The translations under genes were made by a program, and so were the position numbers. Of a stretch of 64,000 nucleotides of DNA, positions 1-10,002 are shown in pieces. The DNA is from Alkalihalobacillus deserti (GTDB lineage: Bacteria > Bacillota > Bacilli > Bacillales > Bacillaceae_D): the NCBI RefSeq assembly GCF_020734105.1, contig NZ_JAJAFR010000002.1, positions 310,001 to 374,000 of the forward strand. The letters are read 5' to 3'. Positions within the stretch are counted from its first letter, which is position 1; each line of letters opens with the position of its first letter. The notes beneath the pieces are model-generated. The model was given only the letters and a program-made list of their open reading frames with translations, was not told the DNA's origin and made no database searches.

Positions 1-25
1 TAAGGGGAACGAAAGGTGTGTAATC

Positions 26-1117
26 ATGGAGGAATTAAAAACAACTAGTGAACGACCAAATACGAGCCAGCTTCGTTCAATCTATTCTGTTCAGTTTACA
101 GAATTACAAGAATGGCTAGTGGAACAAAAAGAACCAAAATTTAGAGCGACGCAAATATTTGAATGGCTTTATAAAAGCCGAGTATCAGATTTTGAAGAGA
201 TGACGAATCTCTCAAAGGAATTAAGAGGAAAGCTGTCGAATTCGTTTGTATTAACGACGCTTAAAATTGTTACAAGACAAATATCTTCAGATGGTAATAC
301 GGTTAAATTTTTGTTTGAATTATATGATGGATATTCAATCGAAACAGTTGTTATGCGTCATGACTACGGTAACAGTGTTTGTGTGACAACCCAAGTAGGC
401 TGTCGTTTAGGTTGTACATTTTGCGCTTCGACACTAGGAGGTTTAAAGCGTAACCTCGAAGCAGGAGAAATTGTTGCGCAAGTATTAGAATCTCAACGAG
501 CAATGGATGAAGTAGAAGAACGAGTTAGTTCGGTTGTCGTTATGGGAATTGGAGAGCCATTTGATAATTACGCAGAGCTTGTTCCATTCTTGAAAACGAT
601 CAACCATGAAAAAGGATTAAACATAGGGGCACGACATATTACCGTCTCGACAAGTGGAGTGGTACCTAAAATTTATCAATTCGCTGATGAAAAAATGCAG
701 ATTAATTTTGCTATTTCCTTACATGCGCCAACTACAGAGATTCGCAGTAAGTTAATGCCGGTAAACCGTGCATGGCCTCTACCGAAGTTGATGGAATCTA
801 TTCGTTATTATATTGAAACAACCGGAAGACGAGTTACTTTTGAATACGGATTATTTGGTGGCGTTAATGATCAGGAGGAACATGCAGAACAGTTAGCTGA
901 CTTAATTAAAGACATTAAATGCCATGTTAACTTAATTCCGGTAAATTATGTTCCTGAACGTGATTATGTACGAACACCAAGAGATCAAATTTTTGCGTTT
1001 GAAAAAGTATTAAAAAAACATAAGATTAATGTAACCATTCGTCGTGAACAAGGTCATGATATTGATGCAGCATGTGGACAGCTTCGTGCAAAGGAGCGAA
1101 AAGAGGAGACGAGGTGA
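26..1117 (+). CDS. rlmN: Dual-specificity 23S rRNA/tRNA adenine C2-methyltransferase RlmN
   Basis: Radical-SAM enzyme that methylates C2 of an adenine in 23S rRNA and of A37 in some tRNAs. The 363-residue length is usual for the family. The radical-SAM cluster motif CRLGCTFC lies near residue 127, and the C-terminal catalytic cysteine near residue 351 is present in DIDAACGQL. The ATG at 26 follows a purine-rich AAAGGTG. The gene precedes prpC with almost no gap, as in B. subtilis, where rsmB lies upstream; only 25 bases of upstream sequence are visible here. Identification is secure. Confidence 0.97.
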   Translation: MEELKTTSERPNTSQLRSIYSVQFTELQEWLVEQKEPKFRATQIFEWLYKSRVSDFEEMTNLSKELRGKLSNSFVLTTLKIVTRQISSDGNTVKFLFELYDGYSIETVVMRHDYGNSVCVTTQVGCRLGCTFCASTLGGLKRNLEAGEIVAQVLESQRAMDEVEERVSSVVVMGIGEPFDNYAELVPFLKTINHEKGLNIGARHITVSTSGVVPKIYQFADEKMQINFAISLHAPTTEIRSKLMPVNRAWPLPKLMESIRYYIETTGRRVTFEYGLFGGVNDQEEHAEQLADLIKDIKCHVNLIPVNYVPERDYVRTPRDQIFAFEKVLKKHKINVTIRREQGHDIDAACGQLRAKERKEETR

Positions 1118-1127
1118 TTTTAAAAAG

Positions 1128-1864
1128 ATGAACTTTACATTTCGAACAGATATAGGGAGAGTTCGTTCTCATAATGAGGACAGTGGCGGTGTCTTTAAAA
1201 ATCAAATTGGGTTATTAGCTATTGTAGCAGACGGAATGGGTGGCCATCGTGCTGGTGATGTCGCTAGTGCGATGACGATTGATTATTTTCGCCAAATATG
1301 GGAAAAAGAACAAGAGATCAACTCAGTAGTAGAAGCTGAAAAATGGTTGGCGGAACATTTTGAAAAATTGAACACTGAGTTATACACACATGCCCAGCAA
1401 CATGAGGAATGTCATGGAATGGGGACGACCATCGTTATTGCATTGTGTACGGAAGAATTCATTTCTATCGCCCATATAGGAGATAGTCGTGCGTATGTTT
1501 TTAATGAATTTGGTTTTAATTTAAAAACAAATGATCATTCTCTTGTGCAAGAACTCGTTCGTAATGGCCAGATTTCTGAAGAAGAGGCGGAGCATCATCC
1601 AAGAAGAAATGTCCTTTTACGAGCAATGGGAACAGAAAAAGAAATTAAGATGGAGACTACAACTTTACAGGTTGAAGAAGATCAATTAATTTTATTATGT
1701 TCTGATGGACTGACAAATAAATTATCAACGGAAGACCTTAAATGGCAAATAGAAAAAGGCGATTCCTTATCTGAAAGAGCAGACGGTTTAATTAAACTTG
1801 CAAATGAGCGTGGCGGAGAGGACAACATTACAGTAGCTATCGTCCAATACGGGGGACCTGAACA

Positions 1865-1868
<4 letters not shown>
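1128..1868 (+). CDS. prpC: PP2C-family Ser/Thr protein phosphatase PrpC
   Basis: Metal-dependent PP2C phosphatase that removes phosphates placed by PrkC. PP2C motifs appear in order: NEDSGG, VADGMGGHRAGD (metal-binding Asp), GMGTT, HIGDSRAY, CSDGLTNKL and GGEDNITV. I chose the ATG at 1128 (MNFTFRTD) because GAGGTGAT sits just upstream and the family starts here. A longer frame runs back to 1044 inside rlmN but has no ribosome binding site. The stop overlaps the prkC start in ATGA, implying translational coupling. Encodes 246 residues. Confidence 0.95.
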
Positions 1869-3877
<2,009 letters not shown>

Positions 3878-3942
3878 ACTTTATGACGACAGGTTTTTTA
3901 AAATAGTAACCTTGTTGTTTTCAATTAAGTAGGAGGTTTTGG

Positions 3943-4827
3943 ATGGCAACAGGAATGATTATAAAAGCGTTAAGTGGTTTTTATTATGTTCAGGCTGAAG
4001 ATGGGGTTTTTCAATGTCGTGGGCGAGGAAATTTTCGCTTGAGACAAATAAAGCCACTAGTTGGCGATGAAGTTGAATTTCAAGTTGAGAATAAAACGGA
4101 TGGGTATATCCTTGACGTGTTTGAACGTAAAAATGAACTGATAAGACCGCCAATCGCCAATGTTGATCAAGCTCTACTTGTTTTCTCTGCGTTAGAACCA
4201 GATTTTAGTCCTTTGTTACTCGATCGTTTTCTTGTACATATAGAAGCCAATGATTTAAAGCCTATTATTATTATTAGTAAGGTTGATTTGCTTAATCACA
4301 CATTGTTAACAGAGATTGACGCATATAAACAACAGTACGAAGATATTGGTTATACGGTGTTACTAACTTCAACATTTAATAGTGATGGGATAGATGAGAT
4401 TATTCCTTATCTAGAAGGTATGGTGAGCGTTGTAGCGGGACAATCAGGAGTAGGGAAGTCCTCATTATTAAATAGCTTAAAACCGGAATTAAATATTGAA
4501 ACGAATGAAATATCCTCACATCTAGGGAGAGGGAAACATACAACTAGGCATGTTGAATTGTTGAAAATAGGTGGAGGTCTCGTAGCTGACACACCGGGAT
4601 TTAGTTCGCTTGATTTTGTTGATTTAGAGGCGGAAGACCTTTCGAATTGCTTCCCAGAAATGGCGAAAATCTCTTCAAACTGTAAATTTAGAGGTTGTAC
4701 CCATACCTCAGAACCGAAATGTGCAGTAAAAGTAGCTCTTGAACAAGGAGAGATTAGTAAGTCTAGAATGAAGCACTATAACCAGTTTTTAGATGAAATT
4801 AAAAGTCAAAAAAGGAGATATGACTGA
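3943..4827 (+). CDS. rsgA: Ribosome small-subunit biogenesis GTPase RsgA
   Basis: Late-stage 30S assembly GTPase (YloQ/CpgA). An N-terminal OB-fold is followed by a circularly permuted GTPase domain. Motif order is G4 (SKVDL), then the P-loop GQSGVGKSS, then DTPGFS. A C-terminal zinc-binding segment contains cysteines in NCKFRGCTH and a later KCAVK. Length is 294 residues, typical for the family. The ATG at 3943 follows TAGGAGG. The stop overlaps the rpe start by one base. Confidence 0.96.
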   Translation: MATGMIIKALSGFYYVQAEDGVFQCRGRGNFRLRQIKPLVGDEVEFQVENKTDGYILDVFERKNELIRPPIANVDQALLVFSALEPDFSPLLLDRFLVHIEANDLKPIIIISKVDLLNHTLLTEIDAYKQQYEDIGYTVLLTSTFNSDGIDEIIPYLEGMVSVVAGQSGVGKSSLLNSLKPELNIETNEISSHLGRGKHTTRHVELLKIGGGLVADTPGFSSLDFVDLEAEDLSNCFPEMAKISSNCKFRGCTHTSEPKCAVKVALEQGEISKSRMKHYNQFLDEIKSQKRRYD

Positions 4828-5477
4828 TGATTAAAATTGCGCCTTCTATTCTATCAGCTGATTTCGCAAAGCTAGGTGAGGACATTAAAGAGGTGGAGTT
4901 AGGTGGAGCTGATTATATTCACGTGGATGTGATGGACGGTCACTTTGTTCCTAATATAACGATAGGAGCGCTTGTTGTTGAAGCGATTCGTCCAATAACG
5001 AGCTTGCCTTTAGATGTCCATCTTATGATTGAAAATCCTGATACGTATATTCCACATTTTGCTAAAGCGGGTGCTGATATTATTTCAGTTCATGTTGAAG
5101 CGTGTCGTCATTTACATCGAACGATCCATCTTATTAAAGATCAGGGTGTAAAGGCAGGGATTGTTTTGAATCCAGCTACTCCTGTCGAAGTGATTGAACC
5201 TATTATTGAAGATGTAGATTTAGTTTTATTAATGACGGTTAATCCTGGATTTGGTGGTCAGAGATTTATTGAATCGGTTTTAACTAAGATTGAAAAAGTT
5301 TCTGCACTTGTTCGCAGTCGAGGTCTATCCGTAGAAATTGAGGTAGATGGTGGGGTTAACCAAGCTACTGCAAAGCAATGTATTGAGGCAGGAGCAAATG
5401 TTTTGGTTGCAGGCTCAGCGATTTATAATGAGGTTGATCGGGCCAAAGCAATTGCAGACATCAGAGGAGAAATATGA
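4827..5477 (+). CDS. rpe: Ribulose-phosphate 3-epimerase
   Basis: Interconverts ribulose 5-phosphate and xylulose 5-phosphate in the pentose phosphate pathway. A TIM-barrel of 216 residues has [13 protein letters not shown] at the N-terminus, the metal-site [28 protein letters not shown] and EVDGGVN. The ATG shares a base with the rsgA stop. In B. subtilis thiN follows, but no thiN frame or recognisable remnant is present here; a structured repeat and spoVM come next. Confidence 0.96.
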   Translation: MIKIAPSILSADFAKLGEDIKEVELGGADYIHVDVMDGHFVPNITIGALVVEAIRPITSLPLDVHLMIENPDTYIPHFAKAGADIISVHVEACRHLHRTIHLIKDQGVKAGIVLNPATPVEVIEPIIEDVDLVLLMTVNPGFGGQRFIESVLTKIEKVSALVRSRGLSVEIEVDGGVNQATAKQCIEAGANVLVAGSAIYNEVDRAKAIADIRGEI

Positions 5478-5488
5478 ACAACATGCAA

Positions 5489-5684
5489 GGTTACTGAAAA
5501 GGTAAAAATCAATATTTGAAGATTTCTGAGGAAGCGGCAATGGCTCCGTACGTTGCGCGTCTGCTATGGAAAACCGCTCATAGCAGGCTTAAGACAAAGC
5601 AACGGTTCCACTCATTGCTTAAAGGCTACTGAAAAAGGTGAAAATGACCTTTTTCAGTAGCCTTTAGCATGTTGTTTTTTTTTT
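5489..5684 (+). repeat. Structured intergenic repeat, copy A, ending in a terminator
   Basis: First copy of a family also found at 24018, 24459, 26481 and 37440. The core (5537-5618) starts GCAATGGCTCCG and ends CATTGC; its ends pair, and an inner stem CTGCTATG/CATAGCAG caps it. A perfect 19-bp hairpin (5621-5639 with 5647-5665) starting AAAGGCTACTG follows. Ten T residues at 5675-5684 lie nine bases downstream, so it probably terminates the rpe transcript. A near copy of the arm, GGTTACTGAAAAGGT, lies left of the core at 5489-5503. I do not recognise the family. Confidence 0.8.
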
Positions 5685-5987
5685 GCCTCAGAATGAACAT
5701 TCTTTTTAATTAGACATATATTGAGGTATAGGGCATATGCATAATGATAGAGAGAAAAGGATAAGTTGCTCACGGTTTTACATGATATGGCGAGCCTGAA
5801 AAATAGGAATAATTTGTCGTATCTGCATATATTACTTTAAGAGAGCAATTATTTTTATCCTTATCATGATTCTTGTCTGAACAAATGGCTTGAAGGATAG
5901 GGGCGACTTCGCTTCACGTCCTATGGTCGTGAGTTAAGTTTCTTGAATAATATCCCCATGGGCTATTCACGTTGAGGAGGAGGAGCT
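5685..5987. other. Gap between repeat copy A and spoVM
   Basis: About 300 bases, AT-rich at first, without a coding frame I can support. ThiN, expected at this position in B. subtilis, is not recognisable in any frame. A spoVM promoter for the mother-cell factor sigma-E is expected, but no element matched its known -35 and -10 with correct spacing; ATATT near 5718 and CATATGCA near 5734 are too close together. Confidence 0.4.
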
Positions 5988-6068
5988 ATGAAATTCTACA
6001 CGATCAAGCTACCTAGATTTTTAGGTGGGTTTGTCAGAGCAGTATTGAACTCATTCAAAAAAGGGTAA
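5988..6068 (+). CDS. spoVM: Stage V sporulation protein M
   Basis: A 26-residue amphipathic peptide that recognises the convex forespore membrane and anchors SpoIVA for coat and cortex assembly. The product starts MKFYTIKLPRFLGGF, nearly identical to B. subtilis SpoVM. A very strong ribosome binding site, GAGGAGGAGGAG, lies just upstream. It sits in its usual place before rpmB and is followed three bases later by a bidirectional terminator. Its presence indicates an endospore former. Confidence 0.95.
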   Translation: MKFYTIKLPRFLGGFVRAVLNSFKKG

Positions 6069-6070
6069 AC

Positions 6071-6099
6071 AAAAAAGCACCGTATGACGGTGCTTTTTT
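6071..6099. terminator. Bidirectional terminator between spoVM and rpmB
   Basis: Perfect 13-bp stem, AAAAAAGCACCGT with ACGGTGCTTTTTT, and a 3-base loop. T-runs occur on both strands, so it can stop spoVM rightward and rpmB leftward. Confidence 0.92.
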
Positions 6100-6149
6100 G
6101 TACAGTTATGAAAGCATAAGCTCTCATAACTTTTCATCATTAATAAAAC

Positions 6150-6338
6150 TTAAACGCGTTCTACTTTACCAGACTTAAGTGCGCGAGTAGAAACGTATAC
6201 ACGTTTAGGCTTACCGTCTACTAAAATACGAACCTTTTGTACGTTAACACCCCAACGGCGCTTCGATTTATTAAGTGCGTGAGAGCGCTTGTTTCCTGTG
6301 CGAGCTTCTTTACCTGTAATATAACATTTACGTGCCAT
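6150..6338 (-). CDS. rpmB: 50S ribosomal protein L28
   Basis: Large-subunit protein of 62 residues starting [16 protein letters not shown] and ending [11 protein letters not shown] chose the ATG at 6338 on the minus strand because AGGAGGTGCATATA precedes it and it matches the family start. The open frame runs back to 6458 without a binding site. The single early Cys without CxxC pairs suggests a zinc-free form. It runs opposite to the neighbours, as in B. subtilis. Confidence 0.97.
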   Translation of the reverse strand: MARKCYITGKEARTGNKRSHALNKSKRRWGVNVQKVRILVDGKPKRVYVSTRALKSGKVERV

Positions 6339-6387
6339 TATATGCACCTCCTTATTTCCAATACAGACCTTGAAATCATACTTAAAT

Positions 6388-6416
6388 ATAGTAGCATAGC
6401 ACTTGGTATAATGCAA
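6388..6416 (-). promoter_or_regulatory. Sigma-A promoter for rpmB
   Basis: On the minus strand, TTGCAT (6411-6416) and TACTAT (6388-6393) are separated by 17 bases and point toward rpmB, giving a leader of about 45 bases. Confidence 0.6.
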
Positions 6417-6449
6417 TAGCTTCGTAGAAACTTTATCAAGTAAAGATAC

Positions 6450-6479
6450 TTGACACACTACATGTGGAAGAGCTATAAG
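6450..6479 (+). promoter_or_regulatory. Probable sigma-A promoter for yloU-fakA
   Basis: TTGACA (6450-6455) and TATAAG (6474-6479) with an 18-base spacer, diverging from the rpmB promoter. The predicted leader to yloU is about 75 bases. Confidence 0.5.
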
Positions 6480-6559
6480 TCGAATACGCTTTTAAATTCA
6501 GGTGTAGTATAGTAAAATGACGTTAATGAATCAAGTTTTTTTTCAGAGGAGGAATGGAA

Positions 6560-6925
6560 ATGTCAATTGAAATGAAAACTCAATTAGGTGTTGTAGATGT
6601 TTCAAAGGATGTTGTTGCAACAATTGCTGGTGGTGCAGCTATAGACTGTTATGGAATAGTAGGTATGGCATCTCAAAAGCAATTGAAAGATGGTATTACA
6701 GATTTGCTTGGTAAAGAGAATTTCCGTCGTGGCGTAGTCATCCGAGAAGAAGATGAAGATCAAATTCATATTGATATGTACATAATTGTTAGTTACGGCA
6801 CGAAGATTTCCGAAGTGGCTTACAATGTGCAAACAAAAGTTAAATATCAGCTAGAACAAATGTTGGGGCTTGATGTTGATTCCGTGAACATCTTTGTTCA
6901 AGGTGTCCGCGTCACGAACCCGTAA
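6560..6925 (+). CDS. yloU: Asp23/Gls24-family envelope stress protein YloU
   Basis: Small (121-residue) Asp23/Gls24 family protein. It has the family signature AGGAAIDCYGIVGMA near residues 24-38 and VSYGTKISEVAYNVQ near the middle. The family's exact role is uncertain; members occur at the membrane and next to fatty acid kinase. The ATG at 6560 is preferred over 6554 because AGAGGAGG is 7-8 bases from the former and almost touches the latter. It directly precedes fakA, the conserved pairing in Firmicutes. Confidence 0.93.
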   Translation: MSIEMKTQLGVVDVSKDVVATIAGGAAIDCYGIVGMASQKQLKDGITDLLGKENFRRGVVIREEDEDQIHIDMYIIVSYGTKISEVAYNVQTKVKYQLEQMLGLDVDSVNIFVQGVRVTNP

Positions 6926-6948
6926 GCGCTAGTTAGGAGGAAATGTTC

Positions 6949-8634
6949 GTGGCAAAACAAATTGAGGGTAAGAAGCTCGCTTTCATGTTTATCGAGGGAG
7001 CTGCCAATTTATCAAAACACGTTAAGGTGATAGATGCATTAAATGTATTCCCAGTTCCAGATGGTGATACAGGTACGAATATGAACCTATCGATTTCTTC
7101 AGGTGTAAAAGAAGTAAAACAAAATATAAAAGACGATGCAAGCTTGGTGGCTGGCGCGTTTGCAAAGGGTCTGTTGATGGGAGCTAGAGGGAACTCTGGC
7201 GTCATCCTTTCCCAATTGTTTAGAGGATTCTCTAAACAAGTAGAGGGAAAAACTCAAATTTCAGCAACAGATCTAGCACATGCTTTTGAACGTGGAGTGG
7301 AGACAGCTTATAAAGCTGTGATGAAGCCTGTAGAGGGTACCATACTAACGGTAGCAAAAGACGCTGCGAAACATTCTATGAAAACAGCAAAAAAGCATGA
7401 TGATGTTATTTATGTACTTGAAGAAACGTTAAAAGAAGCCAGAGCGTCTTTAAAACGTACTCCAGATCTATTACCTATTTTAAAAGAAGTGGGTGTAGTG
7501 GATTCAGGTGGTCAAGGACTTGTTTACATTTATGAAGGGTTCCTAGCTGCCTTAAAAGGAGAGAAATTGCCTGAGACTCTAGAATCTGATGAAATGACGA
7601 TGGACAATCTGGTTAAAGTGGAACATCATAATGCTCAGAGTCATCTGGCAACTGAAGATATTGAGTTTGGGTTCTGTACCGAGGTAATGGTGCGTATTCA
7701 GAAGGAAAAGACAAGAAAGAATCCGTTTGATGAGATCGCATTCAGACAGGAACTAAGTGAAATTGGCGACTCTCTTTTAGTTGTTTCGGACGAAGACCTT
7801 ATCAAAGTGCATATTCACGCTGAGCAACCAGGTGAAGTTTTAACAAAAGCCCAACGGTTTGGAGAGTTAATTAATATAAAGATAGAAAATATGCGTGAAC
7901 AGCATACTCATCTTCTTGATGAGACGAAGGAAGTATACGGCCAAGTAGCAAAACAAGAACCTGCTATAAAGGAAAAGAGCGAGTTCGGAATTGTAACGGT
8001 CGCAATGGGGGATGGAATTGCTAAGCTTTTTAAAGGGTTAGGAGCTGGAGTTGTCATCGAGGGTGGACAAACGATGAACCCAAGTACAGAAGATATTGTG
8101 AATGCGATTGAGGAAGTCCATGCAGAAAAAGTGATCATCCTTCCAAATAACGGGAATATTATTATGGCAGCAGAGCAAGCCGCACAAGTTGTTGGAGACA
8201 AAGTTGTTGTGGTTCCTTCTAAAACAGTTCCACAAGGTTTAGCTGCATTGCTATCTTTTAATCCTATTCAAGGACTTGACGTGAATGCTGGAATGATGAA
8301 GGATGCTTTGACTACGGTAAAGTCCGGTCAAGTAACGTTTGCAGTTCGTGATACGAATATTGATGGAATCGACATAAAGAAAAATGATTTTATGGGTATT
8401 TCTGAAAAGAAAATTGTTAGTTCAGGTGCTGATGTATTAGAGGTTACAAAATCGCTTCTCTCACAAATGATTGATGAGGACAGCGAAATTGTTACACTCT
8501 TACAAGGTGAAGATGTAACGACTGAGCAAACCGATTTGCTTGTTTCATTCTTAGAACAAGAGTTTCCAGAAGTAGAAGTGGACGTACAGTTAGGAAATCA
8601 GCCACTTTACTCGTATATTATTTCAGTTGAGTAA
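6949..8634 (+). CDS. fakA: Fatty acid kinase catalytic subunit FakA (YloV)
   Basis: ATP-dependent kinase that phosphorylates fatty acids carried by FakB (DegV) proteins, giving acyl-phosphate for PlsX/PlsY. The N-terminal DhaL-like domain has NVFPVPDGDTGTNMNLS with metal-binding aspartates, then GARGNSGVILSQ. The middle and C-terminal parts include EDIEFGFCTEVMV and IEGGQTMNPSTEDI, as in YloV. The ATG at 6943 lies only two bases after AGGAGG, so the in-frame GTG at 6949, eight bases away, is the better start. The 561 residues match the family. The next gene encodes a likely FakB partner. Confidence 0.94.
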   Translation: MAKQIEGKKLAFMFIEGAANLSKHVKVIDALNVFPVPDGDTGTNMNLSISSGVKEVKQNIKDDASLVAGAFAKGLLMGARGNSGVILSQLFRGFSKQVEGKTQISATDLAHAFERGVETAYKAVMKPVEGTILTVAKDAAKHSMKTAKKHDDVIYVLEETLKEARASLKRTPDLLPILKEVGVVDSGGQGLVYIYEGFLAALKGEKLPETLESDEMTMDNLVKVEHHNAQSHLATEDIEFGFCTEVMVRIQKEKTRKNPFDEIAFRQELSEIGDSLLVVSDEDLIKVHIHAEQPGEVLTKAQRFGELINIKIENMREQHTHLLDETKEVYGQVAKQEPAIKEKSEFGIVTVAMGDGIAKLFKGLGAGVVIEGGQTMNPSTEDIVNAIEEVHAEKVIILPNNGNIIMAAEQAAQVVGDKVVVVPSKTVPQGLAALLSFNPIQGLDVNAGMMKDALTTVKSGQVTFAVRDTNIDGIDIKKNDFMGISEKKIVSSGADVLEVTKSLLSQMIDEDSEIVTLLQGEDVTTEQTDLLVSFLEQEFPEVEVDVQLGNQPLYSYIISVE

Positions 8635-8660
8635 AGAGTCGAGTAAAAGGAGTGGTCTAA

Positions 8661-9518
8661 TTGTCAGCAAAAATTCAAATCGTAACAGACAGTACGGCAG
8701 ATATTCCTGCTGAGTTGATTAAGCAGTTAGAAATTACCGTTGTCCCTTTAAATGTTATTTTCTCTGACAATGAAATCTATGAAGATGGTGTGACATTAAC
8801 TTCGGATCAGTTTTATAAAAAAGTCGCAGAGACTAATGTGATTCCTTCGACTTCACAACCAACTCCTTATCAATTTGAGCAAGTGTACCGATCTTTGTTG
8901 AGCGGTGAGGACAGCAAGATCTTATCGATTCACTTATCTTCTATATTGAGTGGTACGTTTCAAGCAGCTACGATTGCTAAGCAATCAATAGATGCAGGTG
9001 ATTCTATTTACGTGGTAGATTCTAAACGAGCTTCAAATGCAATTGGAATCATTGTTGTCGAAATTGCGAAATTTGCTAAAGAAGGAAAGTCATATGAAGA
9101 TTGTATAGCTAGGTTAAATGAACTGCTTGCAACTACGACTGTTTTCTTCATGGTTGACACACTAGACTATCTTCAAAAAAATGGTCGAATCGGAAAAGCC
9201 TCAGCCGTTTTTGGCTCCATGCTTAAAATTAAGCCGATCTTATCTTTGTCTAAAGAAGGGGAGGTCTTCCCTGTAGAGAAACAACGAGGGCAAAAGAAAG
9301 CATTGAATCGGATTATTGAGTTATTAAAAGAGCAATATGGATCAGAACCTGTACATCTGGGTATTTCACATGCAGTGAATGAATCATTAGCAATCGAAAT
9401 AGTTAATCGCATCAAAGACGAATTTGATGTTAAAAGTGATGTCCTTTCTTCTATTGGTGCAGTCATTGGAGCGCATGTAGGGCCGGGTACGGTTTCCATT
9501 GCCATGACTAAAGCTTAA
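8661..9518 (+). CDS. DegV-family fatty-acid-binding protein (FakB-type)
   Basis: DegV protein of 285 residues that binds a fatty acid and presents it to FakA. Family motifs are IVTDSTADIP at the N-terminus, TSQPTPYQF near residue 75, and HLSSILSGTFQAA near residue 95. Start is TTG at 8661 with AAAGGAG eight bases upstream. Position right behind fakA supports a FakB role, though which fatty acid it prefers cannot be read from sequence. It ends just before a long imperfect hairpin terminator. Confidence 0.9.
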   Translation: MSAKIQIVTDSTADIPAELIKQLEITVVPLNVIFSDNEIYEDGVTLTSDQFYKKVAETNVIPSTSQPTPYQFEQVYRSLLSGEDSKILSIHLSSILSGTFQAATIAKQSIDAGDSIYVVDSKRASNAIGIIVVEIAKFAKEGKSYEDCIARLNELLATTTVFFMVDTLDYLQKNGRIGKASAVFGSMLKIKPILSLSKEGEVFPVEKQRGQKKALNRIIELLKEQYGSEPVHLGISHAVNESLAIEIVNRIKDEFDVKSDVLSSIGAVIGAHVGPGTVSIAMTKA

Positions 9519-9532
9519 TAATGGATAAATGT

Positions 9533-9657
9533 GAGGGTGACTCAAAATGAAAGTCTCAGACCTCTAGTATGCGGTATAAAAAGTGAAAGCTCGGCTTTTG
9601 CTCTTATATTGCAATGCTAGGATAAGTCCTGAGCTTTATGAGTCACCCTCCTTTTTT
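9533..9657 (+). terminator. Long imperfect hairpin terminator after degV
   Basis: GAGGGTGACTCA (9533-9544) pairs perfectly with TGAGTCACCCTC (9639-9650), followed by CTTTTTT. The 94-base interior folds further, with CTCAG/CTGAG and AAAGC/GCTTT pairs. It is far longer than a normal intrinsic terminator and may be a structured element or a remnant repeat. Confidence 0.7.
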
Positions 9658-9683
9658 ACGAAGATAAGATTGGAGGAAAAGCA

Positions 9684-9840
9684 ATGAAGTATCAAACAAT
9701 CTTTAATATTATCGGACATGTTATAATGGGTCCATCAAGTTCCCATACAGCGGGCTGCTAGAATTAGAAGAGTAACACGGAGTTTTAGAGATTTTAACTA
9801 ATTTTAAAAAAGTGACGAAAATTCATGATGAAGCGGGTGG
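9684..9840 (+). pseudogene. sdaAB: Remnant of L-serine dehydratase beta chain (sdaAB)
   Basis: A ribosome binding site (GGAGG) and an ATG at 9684 open a frame reading MKYQTIFNIIGHVIMGPSSS followed by HTAGC and a stop at 9759-9761. This is the characteristic start of the serine dehydratase beta chain. After a one-to-two-base shift the frame reads ARIRRVTRSF, matching the expected continuation, then stops again. Only about 35 of some 220 codons survive. In B. subtilis sdaAB-sdaAA lie here, just before recG. Decayed and not functional. Confidence 0.85.
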
Positions 9841-9846
9841 GTTAAC

Positions 9847-10002
9847 ATGTTTAGAAACGTAGCTGAGTCAGAAGGAAAAAAGATAATAGGACAAACTATG
9901 CCAGAAGCACTAAAAGAGACCGCTCAGGGAGGGTTAGTAGCGACACCAACGGATCGTGAGTTAGAAGCGGAAACTTTTGGGTTGTCGTCAGATAAAAAAT
10001 GA
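9847..10002 (+). pseudogene. sdaAA: Internally deleted L-serine dehydratase alpha chain (sdaAA)
   Basis: A 51-codon open frame starting MFRNVAE, the alpha-chain N-terminus. It jumps to IIGQTMPEALKETAQGGLVA, which resembles the C-terminal tail, so most of the roughly 300-residue gene including iron-sulfur cysteines is gone. The fused frame remains open, and its stop (TGA 10000-10002) overlaps the recG ATG at 9999. It could still be translated and couple recG expression. The C-terminal assignment is from memory of the family. Confidence 0.75.

Noticed and set aside
1-3. TAA as the stop codon of an upstream rsmB gene
   Set aside because: Position fits the B. subtilis order, but no coding sequence is visible to support it.
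1044-1127. N-terminal extension of PrpC starting inside rlmN
   Set aside because: No binding site at 1044, and the family start MNFTFRTD at 1128 follows GAGGTGAT.
5710-5750. Sigma-E promoter for spoVM
   Set aside because: Elements resembling ATATT and CATATGCA are only 11 bases apart, against an expected 13-14, and would leave a leader of about 240 bases.
6339-6458. Longer L28 protein starting at 6458 on the minus strand
   Set aside because: The extra 40 codons run through the promoter region and lack a binding site; the standard 62-residue start has a strong one.
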